From positions 1-59,221 of the forward strand of contig CAKQDG010000005.1 of assembly GCA_934219025.1 (NCBI GenBank): a stretch of DNA of 59,221 bases, written 5' to 3'. Of this stretch, positions 1 through 7,849 are shown in pieces. The position numbers were made by a program, and so were the translations under genes. Each line of letters begins with the position of its first letter. The first letter of the stretch is position 1. The notes under the pieces were generated by a model. The model was given only the letters and a program-made list of their open reading frames with translations, made no database searches and had not been told where the DNA came from. This stretch comes from an uncultured Prevotella sp. (GTDB lineage: Bacteria > Bacteroidota > Bacteroidia > Bacteroidales > Bacteroidaceae).

Positions 1-1576
1 CCTTCACGAGGTGGAGCGTGCAGTTGTCAAACCATTCCATTCCGCCGTCGTAGATAAAGTCGGTGGCACCCTCGATGGTGCAGTTCGTGAAATATCCGCG
101 AGAGCCAGTATTAGCCTTGTAAGTGTCCTGATATCCGCTCAACAGGCAGTTGTTGAAGATATGGGCATCACCGTTAGTGAAGAGCGCCTCAGCCTGTCCC
201 ACATTGCCGCTCGTGTTGCGGATGGTAAGGTTTTCGGCATAGAAGCGACTTGTATACACGTTGAGGGCAGCACAGTCGTTGTAGGTGTTTGAACTATGGC
301 TGCTGCCGCGGTCTACGCCGGATGTGAGGATAGTAGTCTCGCGGTTCTCGCCGATGAGCGAGATAAACTTGTCCTTGTTTGTCTTCGTTCCTGCATACAG
401 GTTCTCGTCGTATATGCCCGGACGGATATAGATAATGCCCCTCGCGCCGTTAGGCACGGCATTGATGGCATCCTGAATCTTGGTGTAGTCACCCGTGCCG
501 TCCTGTGCCACAACGGATGTAACGACAGGTGCATTTGCATCCGGAGCCGTCTCGCCCTTGTCTTCGCCTCCACCGCCAAGGTCGGAGAGTTCACCCACAT
601 CGCTCACAGGGTTGTCTTTGGCATACTGAGCCTGCTCGGCAGTAATCTCGTTGCCGAAAATCTGAATCTTGTGAACGCGTGGAGCCTGACGCTGCGCATA
701 CGGCTCGATGTCTTGGTCGAACGGACATTCGCCGTTGGCATCCACCTGAACAGGATTGCTTGAGTCCTCGCCGTCCCATACGCGCCAACGTATTGACACG
801 TCAGAGGCACCGATGATGTTCTCCATGAAATAGCCCTGGTCTGAGAATACCGTCCAGCCAAGCTTGTGCTTTTCTGACCCCATCCACACAAGAGGTTTCC
901 ATTCGCCGTTGCCCACTTTGTAGTCGCATTTTATACCGCGCCCCCATGATGTGGACGACCATGACCACTGCACGCGGTCTACGTATGGGATATGGTCAAT
1001 CTCCATCCATCCATGGCGCGACACCCACTGGTTGTTCTCGTCTTTCACTCCCTCGTTGCGACACATCTGCACAAAACCAGCCTCGCCATAGTTGGGCTTG
1101 CCGGTTTCGTCATACTTGATGTTGTCTTCAAGGTATGTGGTGTGTCCTTTCACCGTCCAGTTGTTGTATGTAGCAGTGCTGTTTCCGCAGCATTTCTGTC
1201 CCAGATAATACTGGCGACAGAAGGCAGCCGTTGCTCCCGCCATTCCGTTGCTCGAAGCTTTGGTGGCAAAGGTGCAGTTGTGGAAAAGTATAGGATAAGT
1301 GATGTTTGTATTGCCGTTCACCGGCACATACTGTATCGTATTGACATAAGCCCCCGTGGAATATTCAGGGCAGGCAACTCCCGTCTCGCCCTTCCAAGTG
1401 TCAGGCCAGCTGGTGTCGCTGAAATTTATATCTATAACTTTTGGAAATGTGGAGGAGTTGCTCCACTGTGCCACTACCGACGGAGGGTCGAGACTGCCCT
1501 CGATGGTAGCGTGTGCCGGAGATAGCGCAAATAGCGCCATTCCGGCAATGCTAACAGCTTTGATTTTATTAAACAT
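1..1576 (-). CDS. Pectinesterase (pectin methylesterase), C-terminus beyond window
   Basis: The protein de-esterifies methylated homogalacturonan; it is secreted or periplasmic. About 525 residues are visible, starting with MFNKIKAVSIAGMALFAL, a signal peptide. The C-terminal part is a right-handed beta-helix pectinesterase: VAQDGTGDYTKIQDAI near residue 350, then GQAEALF (about 460, oxyanion Gln), SGYQDTY (about 482) and CTIEGATDFIYDGG (about 505, nucleophile Asp). The distal conserved Arg lies outside the window. The first 330 residues or so are an extra region with many Trp and Cys that I do not recognise; the HKIQIFGNEITAEQAQ stretch resembles linkers of Bacteroidota carbohydrate-active enzymes. 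A GH28 pectinase lies at 32.4 kb, so the organism probably uses pectin. The call is firm for the C-terminal domain. Confidence 0.9.
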   Translation of the reverse strand, partial: MFNKIKAVSIAGMALFALSPAHATIEGSLDPPSVVAQWSNSSTFPKVIDINFSDTSWPDTWKGETGVACPEYSTGAYVNTIQYVPVNGNTNITYPILFHNCTFATKASSNGMAGATAAFCRQYYLGQKCCGNSTATYNNWTVKGHTTYLEDNIKYDETGKPNYGEAGFVQMCRNEGVKDENNQWVSRHGWMEIDHIPYVDRVQWSWSSTSWGRGIKCDYKVGNGEWKPLVWMGSEKHKLGWTVFSDQGYFMENIIGASDVSIRWRVWDGEDSSNPVQVDANGECPFDQDIEPYAQRQAPRVHKIQIFGNEITAEQAQYAKDNPVSDVGELSDLGGGGEDKGETAPDANAPVVTSVVAQDGTGDYTKIQDAINAVPNGARGIIYIRPGIYDENLYAGTKTNKDKFISLIGENRETTILTSGVDRGSSHSSNTYNDCAALNVYTSRFYAENLTIRNTSGNVGQAEALFTNGDAHIFNNCLLSGYQDTYKANTGSRGYFTNCTIEGATDFIYDGGMEWFDNCTLHLVK

Positions 1577-1617
1577 TCTTTTATTTATTAGTAGTTCAAA
1601 CATTTGCATTATCCTTG

Positions 1618-1648
1618 CAAAAGTAAGGATAATTATCCGAACTACAAA
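1618..1648 (-). promoter_or_regulatory. Promoter of the pectinesterase gene, with a palindrome in its spacer
   Basis: On the minus strand there is TTTG (1648-1645), 19 nt, then TACTTTTG (1625-1618), matching the Bacteroidota TTTG/TAnnTTTG promoter. The start codon is about 35 nt below the predicted transcription start. The spacer holds a perfect 12-bp palindrome, GGATAATTATCC (1627-1638). A second inverted repeat, ATCCTT/AAGGAT (1611-1616 and 1625-1630), spans the -7 box. Either could be an operator. Confidence 0.6.
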
Positions 1649-1734
1649 TAATAACGCCCGATTATAGAAAATATTCCACTATAAAAGAATGATTGTGCGA
1701 AAGATTTGCGTGGCAATGTTTCAATGCCACCCTT

Positions 1735-2004
1735 TCATTCAAACCTGTCTATAATGCTGTCGCACAGCGCTCTCCATTTGTCGTCTATAAAAAACAATAA
1801 CATGGAAACGCCAAACAGCAACAAGTTCCATATAAAGACTTCCGTGTCGCCAAAGCCCATACCGGTAGAGCTGGTGCTTTTGTCTAATGCTATCAGCAAA
1901 CCGGGGATACTGAATGCCAAACCGAACAACTTTGCATTATATACTATGACACTTAAAAGCGTCAGTATTGGGTTTGAATATTTCTTTCCGTTGTTTACTA
2001 TCAT
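1735..2004 (-). CDS. Small hypothetical two-helix membrane protein
   Basis: This encodes 89 residues with two hydrophobic stretches (about 12-40 and 57-73) and a charged C-terminus (DDKWRALCDSIIDRFE). I do not recognise the family. It begins 12 bp after the C10 peptidase stop on the same strand and is probably cotranscribed with it. No catalytic motif is visible. It could be a membrane accessory or immunity partner of the peptidase, but that is only suggested by position. Confidence 0.55.
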   Translation of the reverse strand: MIVNNGKKYSNPILTLLSVIVYNAKLFGLAFSIPGLLIALDKSTSSTGMGFGDTEVFIWNLLLFGVSMLLFFIDDKWRALCDSIIDRFE

Positions 2005-2016
2005 GATTTTATTTTT

Positions 2017-3489
2017 TTATTTGATTATTTTCCGTCCGTTCTTGATAAAAATGCCTTTCCCTATAGGTCTGTCCGTGCGTATTCCGTCGATACCGAAGAT
2101 TTGTGAAGCGCTCTCGTCTGCTGAAACTTGTGGTATTCCCGTCGTGTTGATGGCATCACGGTAAATCTCTGTGCCATTTTCGTCAAGCACTATCAGTTCT
2201 TTGGCTTTCTTGTATTCGGAGTCGGAAACGCCTAATTCTGCCGTATACATCTTGCCGTCGTTGGCTATTTCCACATTCTTTTCGCGAACTCTGTTTTCCT
2301 TCGTGTCGTAACAAAGTACAATTTTGCGCAATGGCAAGGTGCTGTTGTTATTTATAAAGAACTGCACTGCGGCAATTTCTCCGTGGTGAGCATGTCCACT
2401 TAGGCTTAAAACATTGTAGAGAACGCTTATGTTCCGTTTCTCCGGCATCATATTGTATACTGCCGACTGCCTGGTGCAGTAGCCGTTCACTCCAGTTTCG
2501 TTGTCCATGGAATAATAGCCGTCGCCTGAACCGCCCCAGCCGAAGTTGAAATGATACAGCCCGTTTGCCGCATCATACCCGTCGAGCACGAAGGCATGGG
2601 CACTGCCGCTCTTTGTCGTGCCGGCATACATCACGGGGAAGCCGCGCTCCATGTTGTCGTACATCAGGCTTTCCCAGTCTTCTGCCGTTGTCTGTGTCTT
2701 GTTCAAGAATTCCGACTGCAGTCGATACAGCGAATACACGGCATTGGCGGCATCATTTATCTGACCGCCGGTTGATGTGCCGTAGTTCAGATACGACGTT
2801 GTGCCTACGGCATATACAAGTTGTGCCACGGCATTTCTCTGCTCCGCAGTCTCTTCGCCGGAATAGGAGTCGAGGATAAGTTCCCAGTTGTTTGGCGCAC
2901 CTTCCGGTATTGACAATGTAACGGGGGCTGTTCCGTAAGGATACGTGGGAGTGGACATCAACAGGAATTCCGGATTGTCGCGTTTCCAGTAGTTCACTAT
3001 CTGTGCCGCGGCAATAGCCACACATCCGGCAGCCGTCTTTACATTTCCGTCTTCTATTATGGGGCAGAGGTCGTTGTATGGCGAATTTTGGTTCCAGCGC
3101 GAGGTTACGAGCGGCAGTACGTTTTGTCTTGCTTCAGCTTCATTCCCGAGCATCATTGCCGGTTTGCAGAGCTGTCGGCAATTTGTGTCGTTGCCTGTCG
3201 TAAGCCAGTTGAGCCATTCAGTGAGCAATGGCGGCATTTGCCGTTCGTTCCATGTGCCCGCCAAAGAATATCCCAGCACCACAGGTTCGCCGGCATTTTC
3301 GGATATAATGGCGAATCCGTTGCCTATAGCGGGCTTGTACACATACACTCCATTGCCGTTTCTTGCCAATACAAGTTCCGTCTGTTTCAGGCATGAGGCA
3401 GCCATTCTCTTGCATCTGCCAATATTGCCGGCAAACATCAAAGTACGCATTCCAAAGAGCATTATCGCCAACGCCAACATTCGTTTCAT
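2017..3489 (-). CDS. C10 family (streptopain/SpeB-like) cysteine peptidase
   Basis: This is an exported papain-fold cysteine protease of about 490 residues. I chose the start MKRMLALAIMLFGM, which begins a signal peptide; an in-frame upstream ATG at 3540 falls inside a terminator-like hairpin. The catalytic Cys is in TAAGCVAIAAAQIVNYW (about residue 156), the catalytic His in GSAHAFVLDGYD (about 298), and the family HFNFGWGGSGDGYYS follows. A pro-region lies between the signal peptide and the catalytic domain, as in SpeB/PrtT relatives. The C-terminus (IFGIDGIRTDRPIGKG ... NGRKIIK) is the short motif found at the ends of many Prevotella exported proteins and resembles a type IX secretion sorting tail; whether it acts as one is inference. 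Confidence 0.85.
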   Translation of the reverse strand: MKRMLALAIMLFGMRTLMFAGNIGRCKRMAASCLKQTELVLARNGNGVYVYKPAIGNGFAIISENAGEPVVLGYSLAGTWNERQMPPLLTEWLNWLTTGNDTNCRQLCKPAMMLGNEAEARQNVLPLVTSRWNQNSPYNDLCPIIEDGNVKTAAGCVAIAAAQIVNYWKRDNPEFLLMSTPTYPYGTAPVTLSIPEGAPNNWELILDSYSGEETAEQRNAVAQLVYAVGTTSYLNYGTSTGGQINDAANAVYSLYRLQSEFLNKTQTTAEDWESLMYDNMERGFPVMYAGTTKSGSAHAFVLDGYDAANGLYHFNFGWGGSGDGYYSMDNETGVNGYCTRQSAVYNMMPEKRNISVLYNVLSLSGHAHHGEIAAVQFFINNNSTLPLRKIVLCYDTKENRVREKNVEIANDGKMYTAELGVSDSEYKKAKELIVLDENGTEIYRDAINTTGIPQVSADESASQIFGIDGIRTDRPIGKGIFIKNGRKIIK

Positions 3490-3502
3490 ATATAGAATGG
3501 TT

Positions 3503-3546
3503 TTAAAAATGCATGCCTTAAAGGGAAATTCCCCTGGCATGCATTA
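3503..3546 (-). terminator. Hairpin terminator or attenuator before the C10 peptidase gene
   Basis: A perfect 10-bp stem, AATGCATGCC (3508-3517) against GGCATGCATT (3536-3545), encloses a loop that itself contains GGG/CCC. Reading the minus strand it is followed by TTTTAAAA. It lies 17 nt after the lipoprotein stop and 14 nt before the peptidase start. It could end the upstream transcript or act as an intercistronic attenuator. Confidence 0.6.
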
Positions 3547-3562
3547 AAATTATTGTCTTGTC

Positions 3563-4621
3563 TTATTTTCTGAACATGCTTTCCGCTCTCATGATTGACT
3601 TGGGAGCTGCCGGAGCGTTATACTTGTTCCAGTGGTTGTTGTCGGCAATGCCGAAATACGGGTTGCCCACCTTGAAATAGTCCCAGTAAGCCAGATACAC
3701 CTTGCCGGACTGCAAGCGGTATGTGCTCTGTCCATAGGCATTGAAAGTGGTTGCGCCTTTGTTTACATAACCGAAACAGAGTTCTGCTTCTGGTGCAAGC
3801 ATATAAGAGTAGCCGTAAAGGTTGCTCTTGAAGAAAGTCCATGAGTCATCAAAGTCTGTGGGTTCAAAGCTGTTCTGAATATACCACATGTTTGAACCGG
3901 CATCCTTCAAGTATTCATATTTGTTTATTGCTTCCGGGTTCAGTTTATAAGCTGTAGCCATATTGCGCGTGTACAGGGCAAGCTTTCTGATGTTGTTGTC
4001 AGCTGCGCTGCTTGTGCTTTGCTCGTTCTTGTACTGGAAATTCTGCATGTAATGATAGATGATGACGCCTACAGAAGTAGGATTCGTGGATATCGACAGG
4101 TGGCTGTTCTCCGTAACGGTAAACTTTTCTGTAGATACCGACATTACGTTCCACTTGTTCGAACGGTCGTAAATAGGTTCGAGTTTCGACGTTTCCAGTT
4201 TTTCTCTGTCCACGAGATACCATAGTGGTGATTTGTCGCCCGTTGCAATCGACACAACAGATATTGCATAGTAATTACCTGTAGGCAGATCGCATTTCAT
4301 TACAACATCATTGTCGGCAGAATTGACGAAACTGCCCACAGAGTCAACCAAAGCCCTTGAATCGCGGTCATAGAAAAGTGTTCTAACCTGTATCAAGCCG
4401 CCTGCCTCTGAATTGAAAGTGCGGAACTCGTCGGAGATATTGTCTACATTGTGATAAGTATCCGTGTAATTGTATGAAGAGAACAGTCCCTTTGGTGATA
4501 CCGTCATCGTAACGGCATCCTTCACTTTCGGTGCCGCAGTCTCTATATCAATCTCGTCGTTGCTGCATGCAGTGGCAAGCAATCCAAGGGCAGCAAAAAG
4601 AAAATAAAAATATTTTTTCAT
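3563..4621 (-). CDS. Hypothetical outer-membrane lipoprotein
   Basis: This encodes 352 residues beginning MKKYFYFLFAALGLLATACS, a lipoprotein signal with lipobox ATAC, so it is lipid-anchored. The mature part is Ser/Asn/Tyr-rich. Phrases such as DLPTGNYYAISVVS resemble Bacteroidota lipoproteins with fimbrillin-like or PKD-like folds, but I cannot place it in a family. The gene is 35 bp below the beta-barrel gene and upstream of the C10 peptidase, all on the minus strand, so the three may serve one surface function. No enzymatic motif was seen. Confidence 0.7.
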   Translation of the reverse strand: MKKYFYFLFAALGLLATACSNDEIDIETAAPKVKDAVTMTVSPKGLFSSYNYTDTYHNVDNISDEFRTFNSEAGGLIQVRTLFYDRDSRALVDSVGSFVNSADNDVVMKCDLPTGNYYAISVVSIATGDKSPLWYLVDREKLETSKLEPIYDRSNKWNVMSVSTEKFTVTENSHLSISTNPTSVGVIIYHYMQNFQYKNEQSTSSAADNNIRKLALYTRNMATAYKLNPEAINKYEYLKDAGSNMWYIQNSFEPTDFDDSWTFFKSNLYGYSYMLAPEAELCFGYVNKGATTFNAYGQSTYRLQSGKVYLAYWDYFKVGNPYFGIADNNHWNKYNAPAAPKSIMRAESMFRK

Positions 4622-4656
4622 AATCAGTCTAAGTTTTTTTTTAATTGTTACACAAA

Positions 4657-5388
4657 TCAGAATTTACCAACGTTGAACATCCAGGCGAGCGACACCTCCA
4701 TGGTGTTCATCTTGCTCTTGAAGTTTTTTGCCATCTTGCTCATGCCCAGATAATAGCGTGCATTGATGTCGAGTCCCGTGCCGGGGATGGTATAGCCGAT
4801 GCCCGCCATCGGACGAACGTCCATGCCCTTCAGCTTGCTGCCGTCGGCATCAAGCTTATACACCACGCGAGAGTATTCTGCTTTGTCGTTTTCCACGGTG
4901 AGCGACTTTGGCGAACGGCTCATTGTGCCGGCAATCGACGCACCGAGCTCCACATACAGCGTGTTGAGCGAGTTTTTCTTTGCCAGCGGATAAATCTGGA
5001 AATAAACAGGAGCCTCAAAATAGTCTACCGACAGTTCGGCATTCTCCTTGCCTTTCTCGTCCGTTCCTATTGTCTTCACCTTGTTCTGCTTGTATTTCAG
5101 TTCCAAGCCGATACCCCAATAGCCCGTGCCGCCTTCGGAATTCTCGGTGGCCTTGCCGAAGCGTGCCTTGAAAGCAAGACCTGCGGAGAAGCCTATGCCT
5201 CTCTTGTCGCAAAGTTTGCCATACTCAGGCTTCGTCATAGTGGTAATCGTAACGCCACCCTTCGGACCGAGGTAGAAGGCATTGCTCTTCGACTTCACAA
5301 CAGGACCGATATCCTCTCCGTCGTCACTCTGCGCAAAGATTGGCATAACGGCAAACATTGCCGCAACTAACATTGATAGTTTTTTCAT
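4657..5388 (-). CDS. Outer-membrane beta-barrel protein
   Basis: This encodes 243 residues beginning MKKLSMLVAAMFAVMPIFAQ, a signal peptide cut after FAQ. The mature protein shows alternating aromatic/polar strands (FYLGPKGGVTITTM, GIGFSAGLAFKARFG, YWGIGLELKYKQ) and ends AWMFNVGKF, with the terminal Phe typical of outer-membrane barrels. It fits the broad porin/OmpW/PorT-like barrel class of Bacteroidota; the exact subfamily is unclear. It is first in a run of minus-strand envelope genes. I found no convincing promoter between it and the repeat element upstream. Confidence 0.75.
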   Translation of the reverse strand: MKKLSMLVAAMFAVMPIFAQSDDGEDIGPVVKSKSNAFYLGPKGGVTITTMTKPEYGKLCDKRGIGFSAGLAFKARFGKATENSEGGTGYWGIGLELKYKQNKVKTIGTDEKGKENAELSVDYFEAPVYFQIYPLAKKNSLNTLYVELGASIAGTMSRSPKSLTVENDKAEYSRVVYKLDADGSKLKGMDVRPMAGIGYTIPGTGLDINARYYLGMSKMAKNFKSKMNTMEVSLAWMFNVGKF

Positions 5389-5460
5389 AATTTGAATTTT
5401 TTTGGGTTAGAAATATTATTTATATAAACACTAATCAGAGTTCCGGATTTATACGGCAAT

Positions 5461-5650
5461 CCGACTTTTGGAACACTTTTCCACAAAGCACCGAAAAACC
5501 GCAGATTTTGGCTGAGCATCGCTTTTCGGGGAGCAAAGCATTGCTTCTCTCCCGAAAAAGCATTGCTTCTCTCCAAAAAAAGCATAGCTCCACTCTTACA
5601 GCATCTGTTTTCTTTACAAAATGAAGCAAAAAAGTGTTCTAAACTTCTTA
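5461..5650. repeat. Dispersed MITE-like palindromic element, copy A
   Basis: This is about 190 bp, bounded by an inverted repeat (GAACACTTTT at 5471-5480, AAAAGTGTTC at 5630-5639). The core is built from AGCAATGCTT and CGGGAGAGAAGC/GCTTCTCTCCCG palindromes. Its reverse complement matches 33983-34171 over nearly the whole length, and 46823-47036 is a third copy. The space 5389-5773 holds nothing else I can support; an ORF across it on the minus strand is only the repeat read through. Confidence 0.8.
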
Positions 5651-5773
5651 TTTCTGCATAAAAGCCTGACAGCAAGCTCTTTATCATCCAACTGCGCACT
5701 CTGTTGCCCTCTGTCATAAAATGAGGAGCAACTAAATCAGAAAACTTGAAACGCCAACCGTTTTTTTTCTTTG

Positions 5774-7162
5774 TCAGTGCACCCCCTGATACTTGCATTC
5801 GCTAATCTTCTTGCCGCAGGTGGGACAAAGCTTCTCGGCATGCTTCTCCGGTTGAGCCACGCGCTTTTCTGCCGGCCTCGGCTCTGCCACAGGATGCTTG
5901 CCCCGGTATCTGCACTCCATTATGTCTTGCCGGCATGTGGCACACCGGGTCTTCTTCGTGAAGTTGAAGGCAAGAGCCTCGCTGAACAGCCGCAAGCCGT
6001 CGGCTTCCACCTCAATCTGATATGTGGCATTGCTGCCCGTTGGCCTCTCGGTGAACGAGTAGCTGCCATTTGCCGATTTCGACAAAGCCATTGTGTTGTC
6101 GCCCTTTCTCACGCTCACCGTCAGGCTTTTGCCTTGCCACACGGATGGCACGGAGAGCGAGAACGAGCACTTCACGGATTCGCCGTCGAAGTATCTCAGC
6201 GTGCCTGAAGTTTGCCTTGCGGCAAAGCTCTCGCCGTCGATATATTTCAGGATACCCGTCTTGCCGTTTACCGAAACAACGGCGGTGTTGTTTTCAAAAG
6301 GCGACGCCGACGCAAACTGGCATGGAGCTATCACTGTGGCGCCATTAGAGTAGCCGTACAGTCCGCCTTGCATTACGGGCGAAATGCCTTTCACTCCAGA
6401 ATAGGTTGCATCCGTATACGGCACTTCTTTGCCACACTTGCTGAACGACTCAAAGCGGTAGAGATAGTCGAGCGAGCGGCTCTGCGGCCACCGCGCCGGC
6501 ACACAGGTGGCGCCACTGCCGGGATTGAACGTGTATAGCTTGCCGTCGGTGTCCCATACGTAAACCACGCCGCCGGTCATGTTTGTGCCGCCATACACTT
6601 CGGCAACGCCCTTGAACAGAAACCTCACCTGCGTGCCGCTCTTGTTTATCAAGTGATACTGCTTGTTTTTGAAAACTGCCGCATATCCTTCAACAAAGGG
6701 TTTTATCCTGTCATACTTGCCGTCGAAGCCCAACGCCTCGTTGCCGTAGCAGTCGATATATCCCAACCTGCCGCTATCGTCCGCCACGGAAAGCAAACCG
6801 TCTGAATAGAACTTCTGTCCGTTCAGCGTGTAGTATTTCTTGCTGAAGGGATAATACTTTCCGTCGTCCGTGAGGCATCCCCTGATACACTCCCTCTGTC
6901 CGTCAGTATAGGTAAGCAATGCCTTGTGGTCGTAGAAACGGCTTATGGCACCGTTGCTGATGGGGGCTACCGCTGTTCCGTCGGCACGCAGCAGTCCCAC
7001 CATGCCGCCACGGGTGGCCCTGTACAGATCATTGCCCATGCGCACAATCCCGGAATATTCGCCGGGCGGCAACAGCCACGCCACAGTCTGGGCGGACGCC
7101 TTATATGGCAGGGCGACCGTCATCATCACCATCACCCTGCCGATTATCTTCCTTATCTTCAT
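5774..7162 (-). CDS. Exported WG-repeat protein with two C-terminal CxxC...C...H motifs
   Basis: This encodes 462 residues with an N-terminal signal sequence (ends PYKASAQ). The body contains WG-repeat-like beta units (GLLSVADDSGRLGYIDCYGN, GYAAVFKNKQYHLINKSG, GGLYGYSNGATVIAPCQF). The C-terminus carries two copies of a putative zinc ribbon or knuckle, CATCRQDIMECRYRGKHP and CPTCGKKISECKYQGVH, spaced by a Pro/Glu/Lys-rich linker; the second is the extreme C-terminus. This is the last gene of the kinase/phosphatase/FHA operon, 3 bp after the BACON gene. WG repeats are a structural module of unknown ligand in many secreted Bacteroidota proteins. Role in the island unknown. Confidence 0.75.
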   Translation of the reverse strand: MKIRKIIGRVMVMMTVALPYKASAQTVAWLLPPGEYSGIVRMGNDLYRATRGGMVGLLRADGTAVAPISNGAISRFYDHKALLTYTDGQRECIRGCLTDDGKYYPFSKKYYTLNGQKFYSDGLLSVADDSGRLGYIDCYGNEALGFDGKYDRIKPFVEGYAAVFKNKQYHLINKSGTQVRFLFKGVAEVYGGTNMTGGVVYVWDTDGKLYTFNPGSGATCVPARWPQSRSLDYLYRFESFSKCGKEVPYTDATYSGVKGISPVMQGGLYGYSNGATVIAPCQFASASPFENNTAVVSVNGKTGILKYIDGESFAARQTSGTLRYFDGESVKCSFSLSVPSVWQGKSLTVSVRKGDNTMALSKSANGSYSFTERPTGSNATYQIEVEADGLRLFSEALAFNFTKKTRCATCRQDIMECRYRGKHPVAEPRPAEKRVAQPEKHAEKLCPTCGKKISECKYQGVH

Positions 7163-7165
7163 TGG

Positions 7166-7849
7166 CTACTTCTTTTTCTTCTTGAACATCTTGCCTATGG
7201 CACGCAATGACGACACCTTGGCCTGGTTCACCACAAGGTCTACTTCCTTGTTTATACACTTCACTCTCACCACGCCAGAGCGCTCGTCGGTGCTCTCGTT
7301 AGACTGCACGCCGATAAACAGTTTTCCCTTGGCCAGATCTGCCGTTACCCAGTCTGGCTTGGAACTGATCTCCACGTCGTCGGGGCGGTTGCTGTTCACC
7401 GTCACTATTTCCACAAAATCCTCTTTCGGCTTGCTCTTGAAGTCGAGGCGACTTTCCGACAATGACAACTCCACGTTTATCACTTCCGGTTTCACCTCCT
7501 CTACGGAATCCACCTCGGGGGCTACCGACTTGCTTTTTGAACTGCGTGCCGACTTGCCCGACTTGTGAGAAGAGTTGCGCGTGGACTTGCCCGACTTGAT
7601 GGTGCTGATGTTTCTGCTGCAGATGGCAATCTGGTTGTCGCACATAGTTTTCTTGTCGGCAACGGTGTAGACCACCTTTGCCGCCTTGAACTTCTTTATC
7701 GCCATCGTCTGCGACTCAACGGTGAGCTTCTGCTGCAGGCGCTGCCCCTCGATAAACAGTTTGTCGCCGCTTGACTGAGCTGACATACTCAGAGAACTAA
7801 GCAATAGAGTCAGACTCATCAAAATCCGTATAAATCTTAACCTTCTCAT
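7166..7849 (-). CDS. Exported protein with BACON-like domain
   Basis: This encodes 227 residues. A signal peptide (residues 1-24, ending SMSAQ) is followed by a helical region, a Ser/Lys-rich low-complexity linker (about 85-110), then a BACON-like Ig fold (about 125-205) recognisable from PDWVTADLAKGKLFIGVQSN and the ERSGVVRVKC strand. It ends in a run of Lys. BACON domains are common in Bacteroidota exported proteins and often bind glycans or mucin, but that is not shown here. Its start overlaps the end of the upstream kinase by 4 bp, so translation is probably coupled. It may be an extracytoplasmic partner of the kinase. Confidence 0.7.
   Translation of the reverse strand: MRRLRFIRILMSLTLLLSSLSMSAQSSGDKLFIEGQRLQQKLTVESQTMAIKKFKAAKVVYTVADKKTMCDNQIAICSRNISTIKSGKSTRNSSHKSGKSARSSKSKSVAPEVDSVEEVKPEVINVELSLSESRLDFKSKPKEDFVEIVTVNSNRPDDVEISSKPDWVTADLAKGKLFIGVQSNESTDERSGVVRVKCINKEVDLVVNQAKVSSLRAIGKMFKKKKK

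Noticed and set aside
4645..5370. 241-codon plus-strand frame opposite the beta-barrel gene
   Set aside because: Shadow of the minus-strand gene, which has a signal peptide and barrel pattern.
5385..5798. 137-codon minus-strand frame upstream of the beta-barrel gene
   Set aside because: It is mostly the MITE-like element read as protein, and similar frames occur at the other copies.
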